A DNA stretch of 64,000 nucleotides from Moringa oleifera (GCA_021397835.1 JAJFZO010000446.1:2199001-2263000); one strand, 5' to 3'. Positions 7,836 to 22,527 are shown, counted from the first letter of the stretch. Notes: generated by a model from the sequence alone, not told the origin. Made by a program: numbers and translations.

Positions 7836-10800
7836 CTTAATTACTTATTAAATTTAGTTTTTTATTAAACCTAATTAAATCCTAAGCCTAACTAATTATT
7901 TAGCCCAACTAATTGTTAAGCTTAATTACACATTATGCTCAATTATTATCAGACCTATTTTGATCAAATTATATGTTAAGCTCTTTCTTTTTTTTTTTTT
8001 TTTGCCCATTTTAATCATAGGCCAAATTCATTATTTGGTCCAATTAACTATTAGATTCAATTCACATATTAAGTCCAATTGTTATCCTGGCCAATTAATA
8101 TAGGTTAGCCTTTATTTGATCTTCGGCTGAGTTATTTCTCAATTACATGCATTCTAGACTCAATTACACCTTAGATGCTTTTATGTTATAGGCCTAATTA
8201 TCTATTAGGTCAAATTAATTGTAAGGCTCATTTATAACTTAAGTCAAATTATAATTTGGATCCAATTATATCTCGGGCACAATTTGTTCTTAGGTCTAAT
8301 AGTAATTTTGATCCAATTATATCCCAAATTATTCCAAGGTCCAAATATTTATTGTGCCCATGCACACTAAGCCTAATTAAATATTAAAATCAAATAATTA
8401 TTTTGTGTAATTCTATTTTACTCATAATTATATATCCTTTTTTCTCTTATTTTGTATAAATCTTGGCTCAATTTAATTATTAAGTACAAATATATTTTAG
8501 GTTTAATTATTTATAGGCTAATTTTAGGTTCATATTTTAGGCCCAATTTGTTCCTAAGTCCTTTATGGGCTTATACACGTTAGAGCGAATATAACTACTA
8601 GGCCTAGTTATATCTTAAATCTAATAAATTATTTTACCCTATTTTATATTAGGCCCACTTTGGTCTTAAGCCTAATTATATGTTAAGTTAAATTATTTAC
8701 TAACAATAATTATATATTAAATCTTATTTTTTATTAGATCGAAGTAAATCTTACAACCAATTAGTTAATACACTAATTGAATTGTTAGGCCGATTAAATT
8801 GTTAAGTCCAATTAATTTCTAGGCTTGGTTACACACTAAGTTTAATTATTTTTTTTTAGGTCCAATTAATTCTTAGTCCTAATGAATAAATATTTAAACT
8901 AAATTCGTTCTTAATCTTAATTTTTTTTAGCTCATGCACACCAGGCCTAATTAATAATTGGGGCCAATTATATGTTAGAACTAATAAATTATATAGCATA
9001 ATTATATTTTAGACTGAATTAGTTATTAAAACCTATCTTATTCTTATCCCCATAATTTATTAGTTCCATATATATAGTAAGTTGAAATTTTTATTAGATT
9101 CAATCAAATCTTAAACCCATTAATTATTAGAATTAGTTAACTGTTAAACCCAATAAATTGTTAGGTTAAACTAATTATTAGGCTTTAACCTCGACATAAT
9201 TATTTTCTAGGTTTAAGCATAATAAAGTACAAGAATTATTTGATCCAATAAATATTAACCCTAATTAATTATTAGGTCTAAGGCTAACACTAGATTGAAT
9301 AATGTATAAGTTCAAATTATTTATTAAGCCTAATTATATTTTAAATTTAATTATATTCGGCTCATTACATCATAGACTGAATTATAAATGAGGCCTAATT
9401 ATATCGTTTGTCACATTTGTTAGGTTCAATTAATTTGAAGTTAAATTATATCTTAGGCCATTTATTTATTAAGCCTAGTTATACATTGAATTCTTTCCTC
9501 GGCTCATCCATGTTAGCCTCGTTAATTTGATCTCATTAATTAATAAGCCCAATTATATCTTCAACTTGATTCTTTTTACAAGGATCAACTAATTTTTGAG
9601 TACGATTGAATTTTAAGCCTAATTAATTATTAGGTCCAATTAATTATTAATATCAATTATATTTTAGCTTAATCAATTTTTGGATCCAATTAGTTGTAAG
9701 GCTCAATTAATCTTTATGTCCAATCATATCTTATGTTCAACTATAATTTATGCCTCATTAGATCTTAGGCGTAATTTATTTTTAAGCTCAATTATTTAGT
9801 GGATTTATACACTTTACAACCAATTAAATCTTGACCTAATTAATTCTTATTAATAATTAATCTGGGGCCAAATTAGTTATAAGATTTAATTAATTTTTAG
9901 GCATAATTAATTATTAGTTATTCAATTTTAAATTCAATTACATCTCATACCAAATTATATCTTAAACTCAGTTACATTTTAGGTCCAAATATATTTTAGG
10001 TCCATTTATATATGAAATCAAACTTTTTATTAGGCGTACCTAGATATTAGACCTAACTAATTCTTAAGAAAAATGAAGTTTTAAGTCCACTTAATTATTA
10101 GAGACTAATTATTAAGCCATAATTATTTTGCTAAGTCTAATTACTTGTTGGCATACTTACATCTTAAGTCTAAGATTTTATTCGGCTCAATCATATATTA
10201 AGCTTAATTTTTTTATTAAACTCAATTAAATTTTAAGCTCAATTAACTATTTAGCCCAACAAATTGTTAGGTTCAATTAATTATTAGACTTAATTACACA
10301 TTCGGCTTAATGATATGTTAGGCTCATTTTGTTCTTATTTGTTGTTGTATATCATGCCAAATTTTTTATTGGACCAAATTAAATCTTAGATCAAATTAAT
10401 TGCATAGTATAACAAATTATTTGATCGAATTAATCGCTTGAATCAATTAAATATTATGTGCAATTAATTTGTTTGCGACATTAATATAAGTTAGTCTCAA
10501 TTTATTCATAATTTAGGTCCAATTATATTTGAGATCCAATTTGTTCATAGGTGTAAATATTTGTTGAGCTTATGCATATTAGCTTCATTACTTATTGGAC
10601 CCATTTATATCTTAATCCAATTAATTTGTAGGTCCATTTATATCTTAAGCACAATGATGTATTAAATCTATTTTGTTTTTAGGCTTAATTATTTATTAAG
10701 ATCAATTATATATTAAACCTAATTTTTTATTAAATCCAATTAAATCTTAGACCTAACTAATTCTTAAGCATAATTAATCCTAAGTACAATTATTTGTTAG

Positions 10801-12658
10801 GTCCAATTATTTATTAAACATATTTCATTCTTTGCCTCATTTTTATATTAAGTTTAATTATTTAATGGCACAATTTTACATTAAATCAAAATTTTATGAA
10901 GCCATATAATACTTTGGACTCATGAACCCAATGAATTACTATGCTCAATGATTTGTTAGGCCCAATTTTTCTTTGTGCTCAATTAATTATTAAGGTCAAT
11001 TAATTTAAATTATACTTAATTATTCTTAAGCTCAATTATTTATTGGGTTCATACACAATAGACTTAAATTAAGTATTAGATGCATTAGATACAATTTTAT
11101 TTTAGGCTAAGCTCATTTTTATATCGGGCCCAATTATATCTTTAGTTCAATTATAGATCCCTTATATCATAGGCCTAATTGCATATAAGGCATAATTATA
11201 TCAGATGCCCAATTTTTATGTCCAATTAAATGTGAATCCAATTAATTTAAAGTTTATATATCTTAGGTCAAATTATTTGTTAAGCCCAATTATAGACAGA
11301 GAATTATTTGCTGGACTCATGTATGTTAAACTAATTAATTTGGTACAATTGATTAATAAGCACAACTAATTTTTATTTATGATTAATTATTTTTTCCAAT
11401 TAACTGTTTGATCAAATTATATATACTAAGTACAATTTTTTCTTAAACCTAATCAATTCTTAAACCTAATCAGTTGCTAGGTATGATGAATTGTTAGGTG
11501 CAATAAATTGTTGATCTTAATTACATATTTGACTCAATTAAATATTAAATCCAATTAATTTTTAGATCAATTAAATTATTAATTTGGTTCTAATTATATC
11601 TTACGCTTAAGCCAAACTAAATATTAGACCTAATTATATTTTTGATTCAAATATTTGTTAATCTCATTTCGTTCTTACACTTAACTATAGATTAAGCTTA
11701 ATTATTTACCAAGTCAAACTATATATTAATCAAATTTTTTGTTAAGCTCAATAAATATTCGATTCACTTAATTGTTAGTCACAATTAAATTTTTAGCCTA
11801 ATTAATTATTAGACTCAAACAATTGTTAGGTCTAATTAATTATTTGGATCTTTAGTTATTGAGCTCAACTACATTTTAAGCTAAATTATATTTTAGACCT
11901 ATATATTTATTAAGTTCAATTATATAAAAAATTATAATTTTTGTGAAGCCAAATTAACTATTAGACTCAACTAATTCTTATGTAGAATTGAATCTTAGGC
12001 ATGATTAATTAGTAGATTTAACTAAATTACTACATTTAATTATTTATTAAGCCCAATTAATTGCTAAGTTCAATATATCCTAGGTTCATTACTTTATTAG
12101 GCCTAATTTTACATTAAACCTATTATTTATTAATCTCGACTATATACCAAGTTCTTTTTTTATTAAATTTGGTTAAATTTTAGACTCAATTAATTATATG
12201 ACCCAATGAATTGTTAAGTCTAATTAGTTGTTAGGCCTAATTATGGATAAAACTCAACTTTTTATTACACTCAATTAAATCTTAGTCCTAATTCATTATT
12301 TGGCAGAATGAATTATTTAGTCCAATTAACTGTTATGTTAAATTACATTATAGGCCCAATTATGGTAGCACAATTAATTTTTAGACCTAATTTTCAATTA
12401 AATTTTTTTGTAGGCTGAATTATTTTTTTATTTTCATACACGATAGACCTAATTAATCTTGGATCCTATTATTTATTATGAGGGTTAATTATCCAATGGA
12501 TCTAATTATTTATACACCTCATATATCTTAAGTCCAATTACAATTTAAATCCAATTATATCTTAGCTTAATTTGATTTTAAGTCTAATTAATTATGACCC
12601 TAATAATATCTTAAATATAATTAATTATTAAATTTAATTATATTTTAAGCCTAATAAT
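7836..12658 (+). repeat. 17-bp minisatellite array, plus orientation, block 1
   Basis: The sequence parses into consecutive 17-mers with consensus near TTAGGCCCAATTAATTA. For example, from 9,614: TTAAGCCTAATTAATTA, TTAGGTCCAATTAATTA, and after further units TTAAGCTCAATTATTTA. Common variants replace GG by AG, CCC by CTC or TCC, and the last five bases by TATAT, TTATT or TTGTT. Some units are longer and carry a TTTGTTCTTA...GGGTTCATGCAC signature, which gives an irregular second-level period. A poly-T tract lies at 7,988-8,004. Both strands of the consensus contain TAA or TAG, which explains the absence of long reading frames. The block ends exactly at the hAT-like element. Confidence 0.95.
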
Positions 12659-13170
12659 CAAGCTCATCATTTGGCCCATGACCACGTTTACAACCTAGCA
12701 GTTTATTAATATAGTCGAGCCGAGCCATTCATTTGAATAATGGATTGGGTTGTGGGCCTTAAAACTTTGAAGCAGACTACCCAATGAATCGACTTATTAA
12801 GGTTAATCATTATATCACAATCGGGTCATATTTGGGCTAGCCCATTAAAATCAAAAATATGCTATAATTGGGCTATATTTAGATCAGCCCATTAGTATCA
12901 ATAAATTAATTATATTTGGATCAACTCATTAAAGTCAACAAATTTCATATGTCACACCTAATTAAATTATTAATAAATTTTATTTTTTATGAATGTAATT
13001 AAGTTAGTTTACAATCATTATCTGTCAAATGTAAGAAAGAATTTGACACCTTTTTATAATTGAAACGCTTATGTATTAAAAGGATTTAAATCTGGTGGAT
13101 AAAGAAATGCGAAATAATGTAAAATTGAAAAAGATGACAAAACAGTCAGCAAATATCAACATATGTCAAG
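12659..13170 (+). mobile_element. hAT-like non-autonomous element, copy A, 3'-truncated
   Basis: It begins CAAGCTCATCATTTGGCCCA, the same start as the full copies at 18,060 and 40,179, and follows them through the GGTCATATTTGGGCTAGCCC subrepeats to AATATCAACATATGTCAAG. There it joins 17-mer DNA that corresponds to about 20,540 in the next duplicate. About the last 500 bp of the element and about 1.4 kb of flank were therefore lost by one deletion. No transposase is encoded. Confidence 0.85.
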
Positions 13171-16100
13171 CCTAATTATATCTTAAATTTAATTAAATAG
13201 TGGGAGCAAATATATTTTAAGAATAATAATTAAGGCTGTTTATTTATTAAGTCAATTTAATTGTTAGGCCTAATTAATTCTTAAGCATAATTAAATTTTA
13301 CGCTTAATAAATTATTAAATTCAATTAATTGTTAGCCATAATTATTTGCTACATTCAGTTAACTATTAGGCTTAATGACACCTTAGATTTAGTATTTTAT
13401 TGGACCCAATTATATATGAAGCTTGATTATTCATTAAGCTTAATTATATATCAAACAAAATATTGACCTAAAAATTGTTATTAAAGTATCAATTAATTAT
13501 CTGGCCTGATATATTGTTAGGTTCAATTAATTGTTTTACCAAATTACACATTAAACTCAATTATTTACTAGGCTTATTCATTCTTGAGTCCATTTATATC
13601 TTAACCCAATTGTTTATTAGTTTTGATTAATTTTTTGATCCAATTAATTATTTTACGCAACAAATTGTTTGATCTAATTAATTGATATGCTTATTACAAA
13701 TCTAACCCAATTATTTTTATGGTTTAATTAATTCTCAGGCCCAATTAATCTACGATAGCCTAAATTTATTTACAAATTGATTTATTTCTCAGTTTTATAT
13801 TAGATGGACTCAAGTATTTCTTAGACACTATTTTTTTTTATTATTACACCAAAATATCTATTGGATCCAAATGGCCCAATTATATTTTAAGTCTAAATAA
13901 AATTTGGGTCAAATTATATCTTAAGCCTAATTTGTTCTTACGTTCAATTTTTTATTGGGCCTATGCACGTTAGGCTCGATATAATTATCGATCCAATTTT
14001 AAATTTAACTACTTGTTGGATTTAACTATATTTTAGACTTATTTATATAATACGTTCATTTTGTTCTTACTCCAAATTAAATATTAAGTCTAATTATTTA
14101 ATAGGATAAATTATATTTCTAACTTAATTTTTTATGAATGCAATTAATTCTTAGAAAAAATTAAATTTTAGGCTCAATTAAGTATTTGTTTCAATTAATT
14201 ATTAAACCAAATTAATTAATAAGCTCAATTACATCTTAGACCTAGTTAGTTGTAGAGCTCATTTCGTTCTTAGGCTTAATTATATATGAAGCTCAATTAA
14301 TTATCAAACATAATTAATTGTTAAACTTCATTTATTAGGTTCAATTATTTATAAGTCACAATTGCATATTAGGTTCAATCATCATCTTAGATCCAATTAT
14401 ATCCTAAGATATATTTATTTAGGCTATTTCTTCTTAGGTTCATTATAAATTAAGACCAATTATATATTAGGCTATTCAACTAGTCCTTTGGTACACTTAA
14501 ATCTTTTGCACTAAATATTAGTATCAATTAATTGGTATACCTAATTATTAGGCTCACTTATTTATTCTCAACCTAATTATTTCTCGGGTTCAAGCATGAT
14601 AAAGAACAATAGTTATTCGATCCAATAAATATTAATCCTAAATAATTATTAGGTCTAATTTTTCCTTAGGTTAATGCACCCTATACTTAATTATGTGTAA
14701 GTCTAAATTATTTATTAAGCATAATTATATTTCAAGTTTAATTATATTCGGCTCATTACATCATAGGCTCAATTATATATGAAACCTAATTATATTGTAT
14801 GTCACATTTCTTAGGTTCAATTAGATTTTAGACTAAATTAATTTGAAGTTCAATTATATCTTAGGCCATTTTATTTATTAAGCCTAATTATACATTGAAT
14901 TATTTCTTTAGCTCATACATGTTTGCCTCATGAATTTGGTCTCATTAATTAGTAAGCCCAATTATTTCTTCGACTCGATTATTTTTACGCTTTATTGTGT
15001 ACTAACCCCAATATTTTATAAAGACCAACTAATTTTTGAGCACAATTGAATCTTAAACCTAATTAATTATTAAGTCCACTCAATTTTTAGACTTAATTAT
15101 ATCTTAAGCCTAATTATCCATTGGGCCAATTTAGCTTTTATGCCCAATTATATATCAAGATTAATTATTTATTAAGTTAAATTATATTAAGCTCAATTTT
15201 ATATTATATCCAATCAAATCTTAGGGCTAATTACTTATAAAGCCTAACAAATTGTTAGATTTAATGAATTGTTAACATCAATTACATATTAGCCCAATCA
15301 AATTTTGGATTCAATTAATAAATGTTAAACTCAATTAATCTTTATGTCCAATTACATTTTATGCTCAATATTAATTTGGGTCTAAACTAATTGTTAATAT
15401 AAATTATTTTTTTGCTCAAACAATTTTTGGGTCTAATTAATAAATGTTAAACCCAATTAGTTGTTGGGCTCAATTAATTTTTATGCCCAATTATATCTTA
15501 TGTTCAATAATAACTTGGGTCTAATTACATTTGAGGCTTAATTTATTTCTAGGCCTAATTATTTTATGGGTTTATATACACTACAATCAATTATATCTTA
15601 AGCCTAATTAATTATAAGACTTAATTAACTTTTAAATCTAACTAATTATTAGTTAAGTTTAATTACATCTCATGTCAAATTATATCTTAAATACAGTTAA
15701 TTTTTAGGTCCAAATATATTTTAGGCCCAATTATATATGAAACTAAACTTTTTATTAGGCGTACTTCGATATTAGACCTAACTAATTGTTAGGCAGATGA
15801 AGTTTTAGGCTCACTTGATTATTAGAGATAATTCTTAGACCATAATTATTTGCTAAGTCCAATTACTTATTAGCTCAATTACGTCTTAAGTCTAATATTT
15901 TAGTCAACTCGATCATATATTAAGACCAATTATTTATTAAGATTAATTTTTTATTAAACTCAATTAAATTGTAGATTCAATTTCATATCAAGCTTAATCA
16001 CACATTCGATTCAATAATATATTAGGCCCATTTTGTCCTTATAGGCAGTTATATATTAAGCCAAGCTTTTTGTTTGACCCAATTAAATCTTAGGTCAAAT

Positions 16101-18059
16101 TAATTGCATGGTGCAACAAATTATTGGGTCAAACTAATCGCTAGAATCAATTACATATTAGGTGTAATTAATTTTCATGCGATATTAATATAAGTTAGTC
16201 TCAATTTGTTCATAATTTAGGCCCAATTATATTTCAAACCCAATTTGTTCATAGGTGTAATTAACATTGGGCCTAATTGTTCTTAAGCTCAATTATGTTA
16301 TTGGGTTCATGCATAATAGACTTAAATTAAGTTTTAAACCCGTTAAAGATTAGGCCTAATTAATTGTTAGGTTCAATTATATTTTGGGCTAAGCTCATTT
16401 ATATATTAGCTCAATTATATCTCAAGTTCAATTATATGCCCATTATATCATGGGCCTAATTATATACGAAATCTAATTACATCATATGCCCAAATTTTTA
16501 GGTCTAATTAAATTTGAATTCAATTAATTTAAAGTTCATAAATCTTAGGTCAAATTATTTGTTAGGCCCCAATTATAGACATAGAATTATTTGTTGGACT
16601 CATGTATGTTAACTAATTAATTTGGCAAATTGATTAATAAGCACAACTAGTTCTCATTTACAATTAATTATTTTTGCCAATTAATTGTTCGGTCAAATTA
16701 TATATACTAAGTTCAATTTTTTCTTAAACCTAATCAAATCTTTAACCTAGTCGTTGCTAGGTATAATGAATTGTTAGGTGCAATAAATTGTTGATCTCAA
16801 TTACATATTTGACTCAATTAAATATAAGATTTAATTAATTTTTAGATCAATTAAATTATTAATTTGGCTCTAATTATATCTTACGCTCAATTCATTTCAC
16901 AGCATAATATACTCAGTTCATGCATGCTGCATCCACATTTATCTTAAGCCCAGCTAAATATTGGACCCAATTATATTTTTGGTCCAAATATTTATTAGTT
17001 TCATTTTGTTTTTACACCCAACTATTGATTAAGCTCAATTACTTATTAAGTCTAATTATATATTAATTTATATTTTTTTATCAAACTCAATTAAATTAAT
17101 AATTCAATTAATTATTAGTCACGATTAAATCTTTGATCTAATTAATTAGTAGACTCAGACATTTGTTAAGTCTAATTAATTATTTAGATCTTTAATTGTT
17201 GAACTCAACTATATCTTAAGCCAAATTATATTTTAGATCTACATATTTATTAAGTCTAAATATATGTAAAACTATAGTTTTTGTGGAGCCAAATTATATT
17301 TTGGACCTACATATTTATTAAGTCCAATTATATATGAAATTATAATTTTTATGAAGCCAACTTAAATGTTAAGTTCAACTAATTCTTACGTAGAATTAAA
17401 TCTTAGGTCCAATTAACTAATAGATTTATTAAATTGTTATGTCTAATTATTGACTAGGTCCAATTAATTATTAGGCTCAATTGTATCTTAAGTTCACTAT
17501 TTTATTAGGCCTAATTTTATATTAAACCTAACAATTTATTAAGCTTGACTGTATGTTAAGCTTATTTTTTTATTAAACTTAATTAAATTTTAAGCTCAAT
17601 TAATTATTTGATCCAATGAATTGTTGGATCTAATTAATGGTTATCCCTAATCATGGATAAAGCTCAACTTTTTATTAGACTCAATTAAATCCCAGGCGTA
17701 ATTCATTATTTAGCAGAATGAATTATTTAGTCTAATTATCGATCATGTTAAATTATATTGTAGGCCTAATTATTTGTCGTGCAATTAATTCGTAGGCCCA
17801 ATTAATATAAGTTCACTTAAATTTACTTATAGGCTGAATTATTTCTTAGTTTCATACATGATAGACCTAATTAATCTTGGGTTGTATTATTTATTATCAA
17901 GGCTAATTATGTAATGGACCCAACTAATTGTACACCTCATATATATTAAGTCCAATATATTTTAGCTCAGTTTGTTTCTAAGGTCTAATTAATTATGACT
18001 GGAATTATATCTTGAGTCTAATTAATTATTCGATTTAATTATATTTTATACCTAGTTAT
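13171..18059 (+). repeat. 17-bp minisatellite array, plus orientation, block 2
   Basis: It continues the 17-mers in the same orientation. A clean run from about 13,240 reads TTAAGTCAATTTAATTG, TTAGGCCTAATTAATTC, TTAAGCATAATTAAATT and so on, all exactly 17 bp. From 14,554 to 18,060 the block is a second copy of 9,181-12,659 (shared GGTTCAAGCATGATAAAG, GATCCAATAAATATTAA and other landmarks), an offset of about 5.4 kb. A non-17-mer landmark, GCATAATATACTCAGTTCAT near 16,905, recurs near 34,605 but is deleted from the first duplicate at about 11,603. Confidence 0.93.
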
Positions 18060-19071
18060 CAAGCTCATCCTTACGCTCATGGCCCACGTTTATGATCCAA
18101 GCAATATTTGAATAATGGATGTGGTCGTGGGCTTAAAAATTTTGAAGCAAGCTGCCCGATGAACCGACCCATTAAAGTTAATCATTGGGTCACAATAAGG
18201 TCATATTTAGGCTAGTTCATTAAAATTAAAAGTTGGCTATAATCAGACTATATTTGGGTTAGCCCATTAACATCAATAAATGGATTATATTTGGATCAAT
18301 TAATTAAGGTTAACAAATTTTATATTTAAGCTTACCTAATTAAGTCATTAACAAGTTTTATTTTAGTAAGTGTAATTAAGTTAGTTTACAATCATTATTG
18401 GTCAAACACAAAAAAGAGTTTAACACTTTTTATAATTAAAACATTTATATATTGGTGAATAAAAAATACGAAATAATGCAAGATTGAAAAGAATGATAAA
18501 ACAGTTAGTAAATATCAACATATATCAAGTTGAATTTAATGATATAGTTCTGTTAAAGATTGAAAGTTGTATAATAAATACAAGTTTACGTAATCTTTTA
18601 ATTTAACAATATACTTATTTGGATAATGAAATTGAGAAATATATATGATTGACAAGTGAATAAATTTCAACTTAGTTAAAATGTACTTATGTTGTAGTAA
18701 TAATCAATTTCTCAAACTGGTGTTATTTAATTAAGTATAATTAATTATTTAATATTATGTATAAATAGTTTTTTATATTATCTATTTTAAAAATAACAAG
18801 TACTATAATTTATAAAATATTAACTTAGATGTGTATAAAATATAATAAAACCTATCTAAGGCTCAAGTAACTTCCTTGTTATGCACAAACATGCATAAAA
18901 TTTGTATAAAGCTTAAATAAAATTGATTTAAAGTTCAAAAATAATCCAAATAAAACCCGTTTAAGATCTAAAAAATAATCTATATAAAACCCAATAAGTT
19001 AAGCCCGTGGGTAGGTAATGGACCATATTTTTCAAAAAGAGTAGGCCCAGCCCAGCCCATTATCGAGCCTG
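18060..19071 (+). mobile_element. hAT-like non-autonomous element, copy B, full length (1,012 bp)
   Basis: The left end is CAAGCTCATC and the right end ATTATCGAGCCTG. The reverse complement of the right end, CAGGCTCG, matches the left end as a short terminal inverted repeat (CARGCTC). It is flanked by ACCTAGTTAT (18,050-18,059) and ACACAGTTAT (19,072-19,081), consistent with the 8-bp target duplication of the hAT superfamily. Inside, subterminal repeats of about 48 bp built on TATTTGGGYTAGCCCATTAA lie at roughly 18,190-18,325. The middle is AT-rich and the right end carries a GGCCCAGCCCAGCCCATTA motif. No open frame for a transposase exists, so it would have depended on an autonomous relative. 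Assignment to hAT is inferred from ends and target size only. Confidence 0.8.
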
Positions 19072-21474
19072 ACACAGTTATGTATAACGCTCATTTAGTT
19101 CTTAGATCTAATTATATATTAAGCATAATTATTTATTTGAATCAACAATATACTAAATCTAATTTTTTTATTAGGCCTAATTAAATATTAAGCTCAACTA
19201 AGGCACAATTCAATCTTAAACTCAATTAATTATTAGTCTAATTATTAATAGACTCAAATAAATCTTAGCCCTAGTGATAGACCAATTTAGTTCTTAGGCC
19301 TAATTTATATTAAGTTCAATTATTTATTAAATCTAATTAATTGTTAACTAATTTTACATTAAGTTTAATTTATTTAAGTAGGTTAATTATATATATTAAT
19401 TCAAAGTTTTTAATAATGGTTTAATTAATTATTGGACCCAATGAATATTAGACTCAACTAATATATGTAAGGTTTAACTCATTTTTAAAACAATTATTTC
19501 TTAGGTTCATGCATGATAAATTGAATACATTATTAGATCTTATTGATGTTAGGCCCAATTACATCTCAATTTCAATTATACTTGGCCTATTGCATTATTG
19601 ATCCAATCACATATGAGATCTAATTATACCACATGCTTGATCATTGTGGCACAATTAAATTTAGGTTTAATTATATCTTAGGTCATAATATTTATCAAGC
19701 CCAATTACATGTCGAATTATTTTTTGAACTCATGCACATTAGCCAAATTAATTAATGGGCTTAATTATATCTTCGATTTGAATTTTTCTTAGATCAAATT
19801 ATATATTAAGTCTAATTAAATCAGTGACCCAACTATTTTTCATGCACTATTAATTATTAGATTTAATTTAATGTTAGGCCTAATTATTTATTTGTTAAAT
19901 CACATATTAAGTCTTAATTTTTCTTAGACATAATTAACTAACAGGTCTAATGAGTTATTAGGTTCAGTTAATTGTTAATCTTAATTTCATATTCGATTTA
20001 ATTAATATTGGATCCAATTAATTATAGGTCTAATTAATAAATATCAGGCTCAATTAATTATTATGGTCAATTATATTTTAAGTTCAATTATAATTTGGGT
20101 CTAATTATATCTTAGGCTCAATTTATTTCTCAGGCCAATTTATGTAATTAGTTCATACACGCTACTCCCAATTGTATACTAAGCCTAATTAAATCTTAGA
20201 ATAATTAAATTTCTTATCAATTTATTTATTAATATCATTTGGTTCTTATAACCAATTATAGATCAACCAAAATCATATCTTCAGCCTAACTATATATTAA
20301 AATAAATTTTTTTTTTGCTAGAGGTAAATTCTATCTTAACTCCAATTATATTTTAGCCCCAGCTATTTATTAGTCTTATTTTTATTCTTATATCCAATAA
20401 TAAATCTATCAGGCCTAATTTTATATTAAATTTAATTTTTATTAAACTTAATTAAATCTTATTCTTAATTAATTCTTAATTAAAATTAAATTTTGTATCA
20501 ATTGTTCAACCTAATTAGTTATTGGGTCACTAATTTTTAGGACAGACGACATATAAAGCCCAATTGTATCTTAAATCAAATAAATAGTGGGCTGAATATA
20601 TTTTAGGCGTAATAGTTAAGCCTATTTATTTATTTAACCAATTTAATTGTTAGGCCTAACTAATTCTTAAGCAAAATCAAATTTTAGGTCAATAAATTAT
20701 TAGATTCAATTAATTGTTAGTCATAATTATTTGCTACATTCAGTTAACTATTAGGAAATCTTAGGTCTAATATTTTATTAGATTCAATTATATATTAAGC
20801 TTTGATTATTTATTGAGATTAATTGTATATTAAACTAAATTTTTTATTAACTTAAATTTTTATATTAAAAGCTCAATTAATTATTTGGCCCATCAAATTA
20901 TTAGTTTAATTAATTATTTTGCTAACTTACACATTATGCTCAATTATATGTTAGGCTCAATCATTCTTAGGTCCATTTATTTCTTAAGCCTAATTTTTTA
21001 TTAGCTTTCGTTAAATTTTTGGTCCAATTAATTATTTTATGCAATAAATTATTTGGTCTAATTAATTTTTATGCTTATTACAAACTTAACCCAATTATTG
21101 TTATGATCTAATTAATTCTTAGGTTCAATCAATATAGGATAGGCTAAATTTGTTTACGGATTGATTTCTTTTTTAGTTTTATATACGATGGACTTAATTA
21201 GTTTTTAGCTCTATTATTTATTATTATATCAAAATATCTATTAGATCCAATTATTAATTTATATGAACCAATTAAATTTTAAGTCTAATTGAAATTTATG
21301 CCAAATTATATCTTAAGCCTATTTTGTTTTTAGGTTTAATTATTCATTAGGGCCATGCATGTTAGGCATCAATATAATTATTAGATCAAATTATATTTTA
21401 AACCTATTTATATAATAAGTTCATCTTGTTCTTAGTCAAAATTATATATTAAGTCTAATTATTTATTAGGGTTA
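19072..21474 (+). repeat. 17-bp minisatellite array, plus orientation, block 3
   Basis: 17-mers continue (TTAAGCATAATTATTTA, TTAGGCCTAATTAAATA and similar) up to the telomere-like block. The AAATAGTGGGCT landmark near 20,584 is shared with 13,198, 37,928, 42,771 and 54,915 and anchors the alignment of the duplicates. The switch to CCCTAAA-type repeats near 21,475 is abrupt. Confidence 0.93.
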
Positions 21475-22527
21475 TGATCTTGCTTAAGCCTTAAATCCAA
21501 GACCATAACCCATAATCCCTAAAACGAAAACCTTTAACTCTAAGCTATAAACTGTAAAACCTAATGCTTAACACCTAACCCATAAAACCATAAATCCAAA
21601 ACTTAAGACCCTAAATGTAACCCCAAAACATTAACTTCTAAACACTAAATTCAAAACCTTAGCCTTAAAGCACTAAACCCTAAACCTTAACCCCTCAGCC
21701 CTAACCTTTAAAGCCTAAACCTTAAACTCCTAACCTTACCCTTTAAATCTTAACCATTAATTCCTAAATCCTACACCTTAAAATTGAACCACTAATCTAA
21801 CCTTTATTCCTTAAACCCTAACCTTTAAACCATTAACCGTAAATCGAAAACCTTAACCCTAGACCCCAAGACACTAACCCTTAATTTTAGGCCCTAAATA
21901 TTTACCCTTAGATCTTAAACCCCAATTCTATAACCCCTAAACCCTAACTACTACATAGTAAACCTTAATCCGTAAAGTTTAACCACTAAACCATAAATCG
22001 TAAACCGTAACCCCTAAGCCCTAAGCCCTAGGCACCAAACCTTACCCTAACTCATAAACCGTTAACATAAAGCCTAAATAGCCCTTAACCCCTTAACACT
22101 AAATCCAAGGTCATAATCCTAAAAACCTAAACATTAACCCCAAAACCATAATACCAAACCCTTAAATTTTAAACCCAAAATCGTTCACCTGAATTACAAA
22201 CCCAAACACTAAACCCTAACCTGAAAGCCGAGCACTTAACACCTAACACCCAATCCCTAAATGTCAAGCCCCAAACCGTTCACCTTAACGATGAACTCAA
22301 ACACTAAACCTTAACCCTAAACCCGAGCACTTAAAACCTAATACCTAAGCCAAAAACCTAAACCTTCAATCTTAATACTTAAACCTTAGACTTTAACTTC
22401 TAACACACATAAATCTTAACCTTGAAACCTTAAACACTAAACTCAAAATCCAAAAAACCTAATCCCTAACCTAAATCTTAAATGTTACACATTAAACTCT
22501 AACTCTTAAACTGTTAACCCAAAACAT
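21475..22527 (-). repeat. degenerate telomere-like block, C-rich strand on + (unit 1a)
   Basis: A dense series of CCCTAAA variants (ACCCTAAACC, CCTTAACCC, AACCATAAAC) runs about 1.05 kb. Heptamer spacing is often kept, but few perfect CCCTAAA-CCCTAAA runs survive, so this is an old interstitial telomeric tract and not a working telomere. The strand given is that of the TTTAGGG (G-rich) sequence. Confidence 0.92.

Noticed and set aside
7608..7868. 86-codon frame in the unit head
   Set aside because: The head is conserved as DNA in copies 2 and 3, but the frame is interrupted there by indels.
18060..19071. Solo LTR of a retrotransposon
   Set aside because: The ends are CAAGCTC...GAGCCTG and not TG...CA, and the flanks suggest an ~8-bp duplication, not the 5 bp usual for LTR elements.
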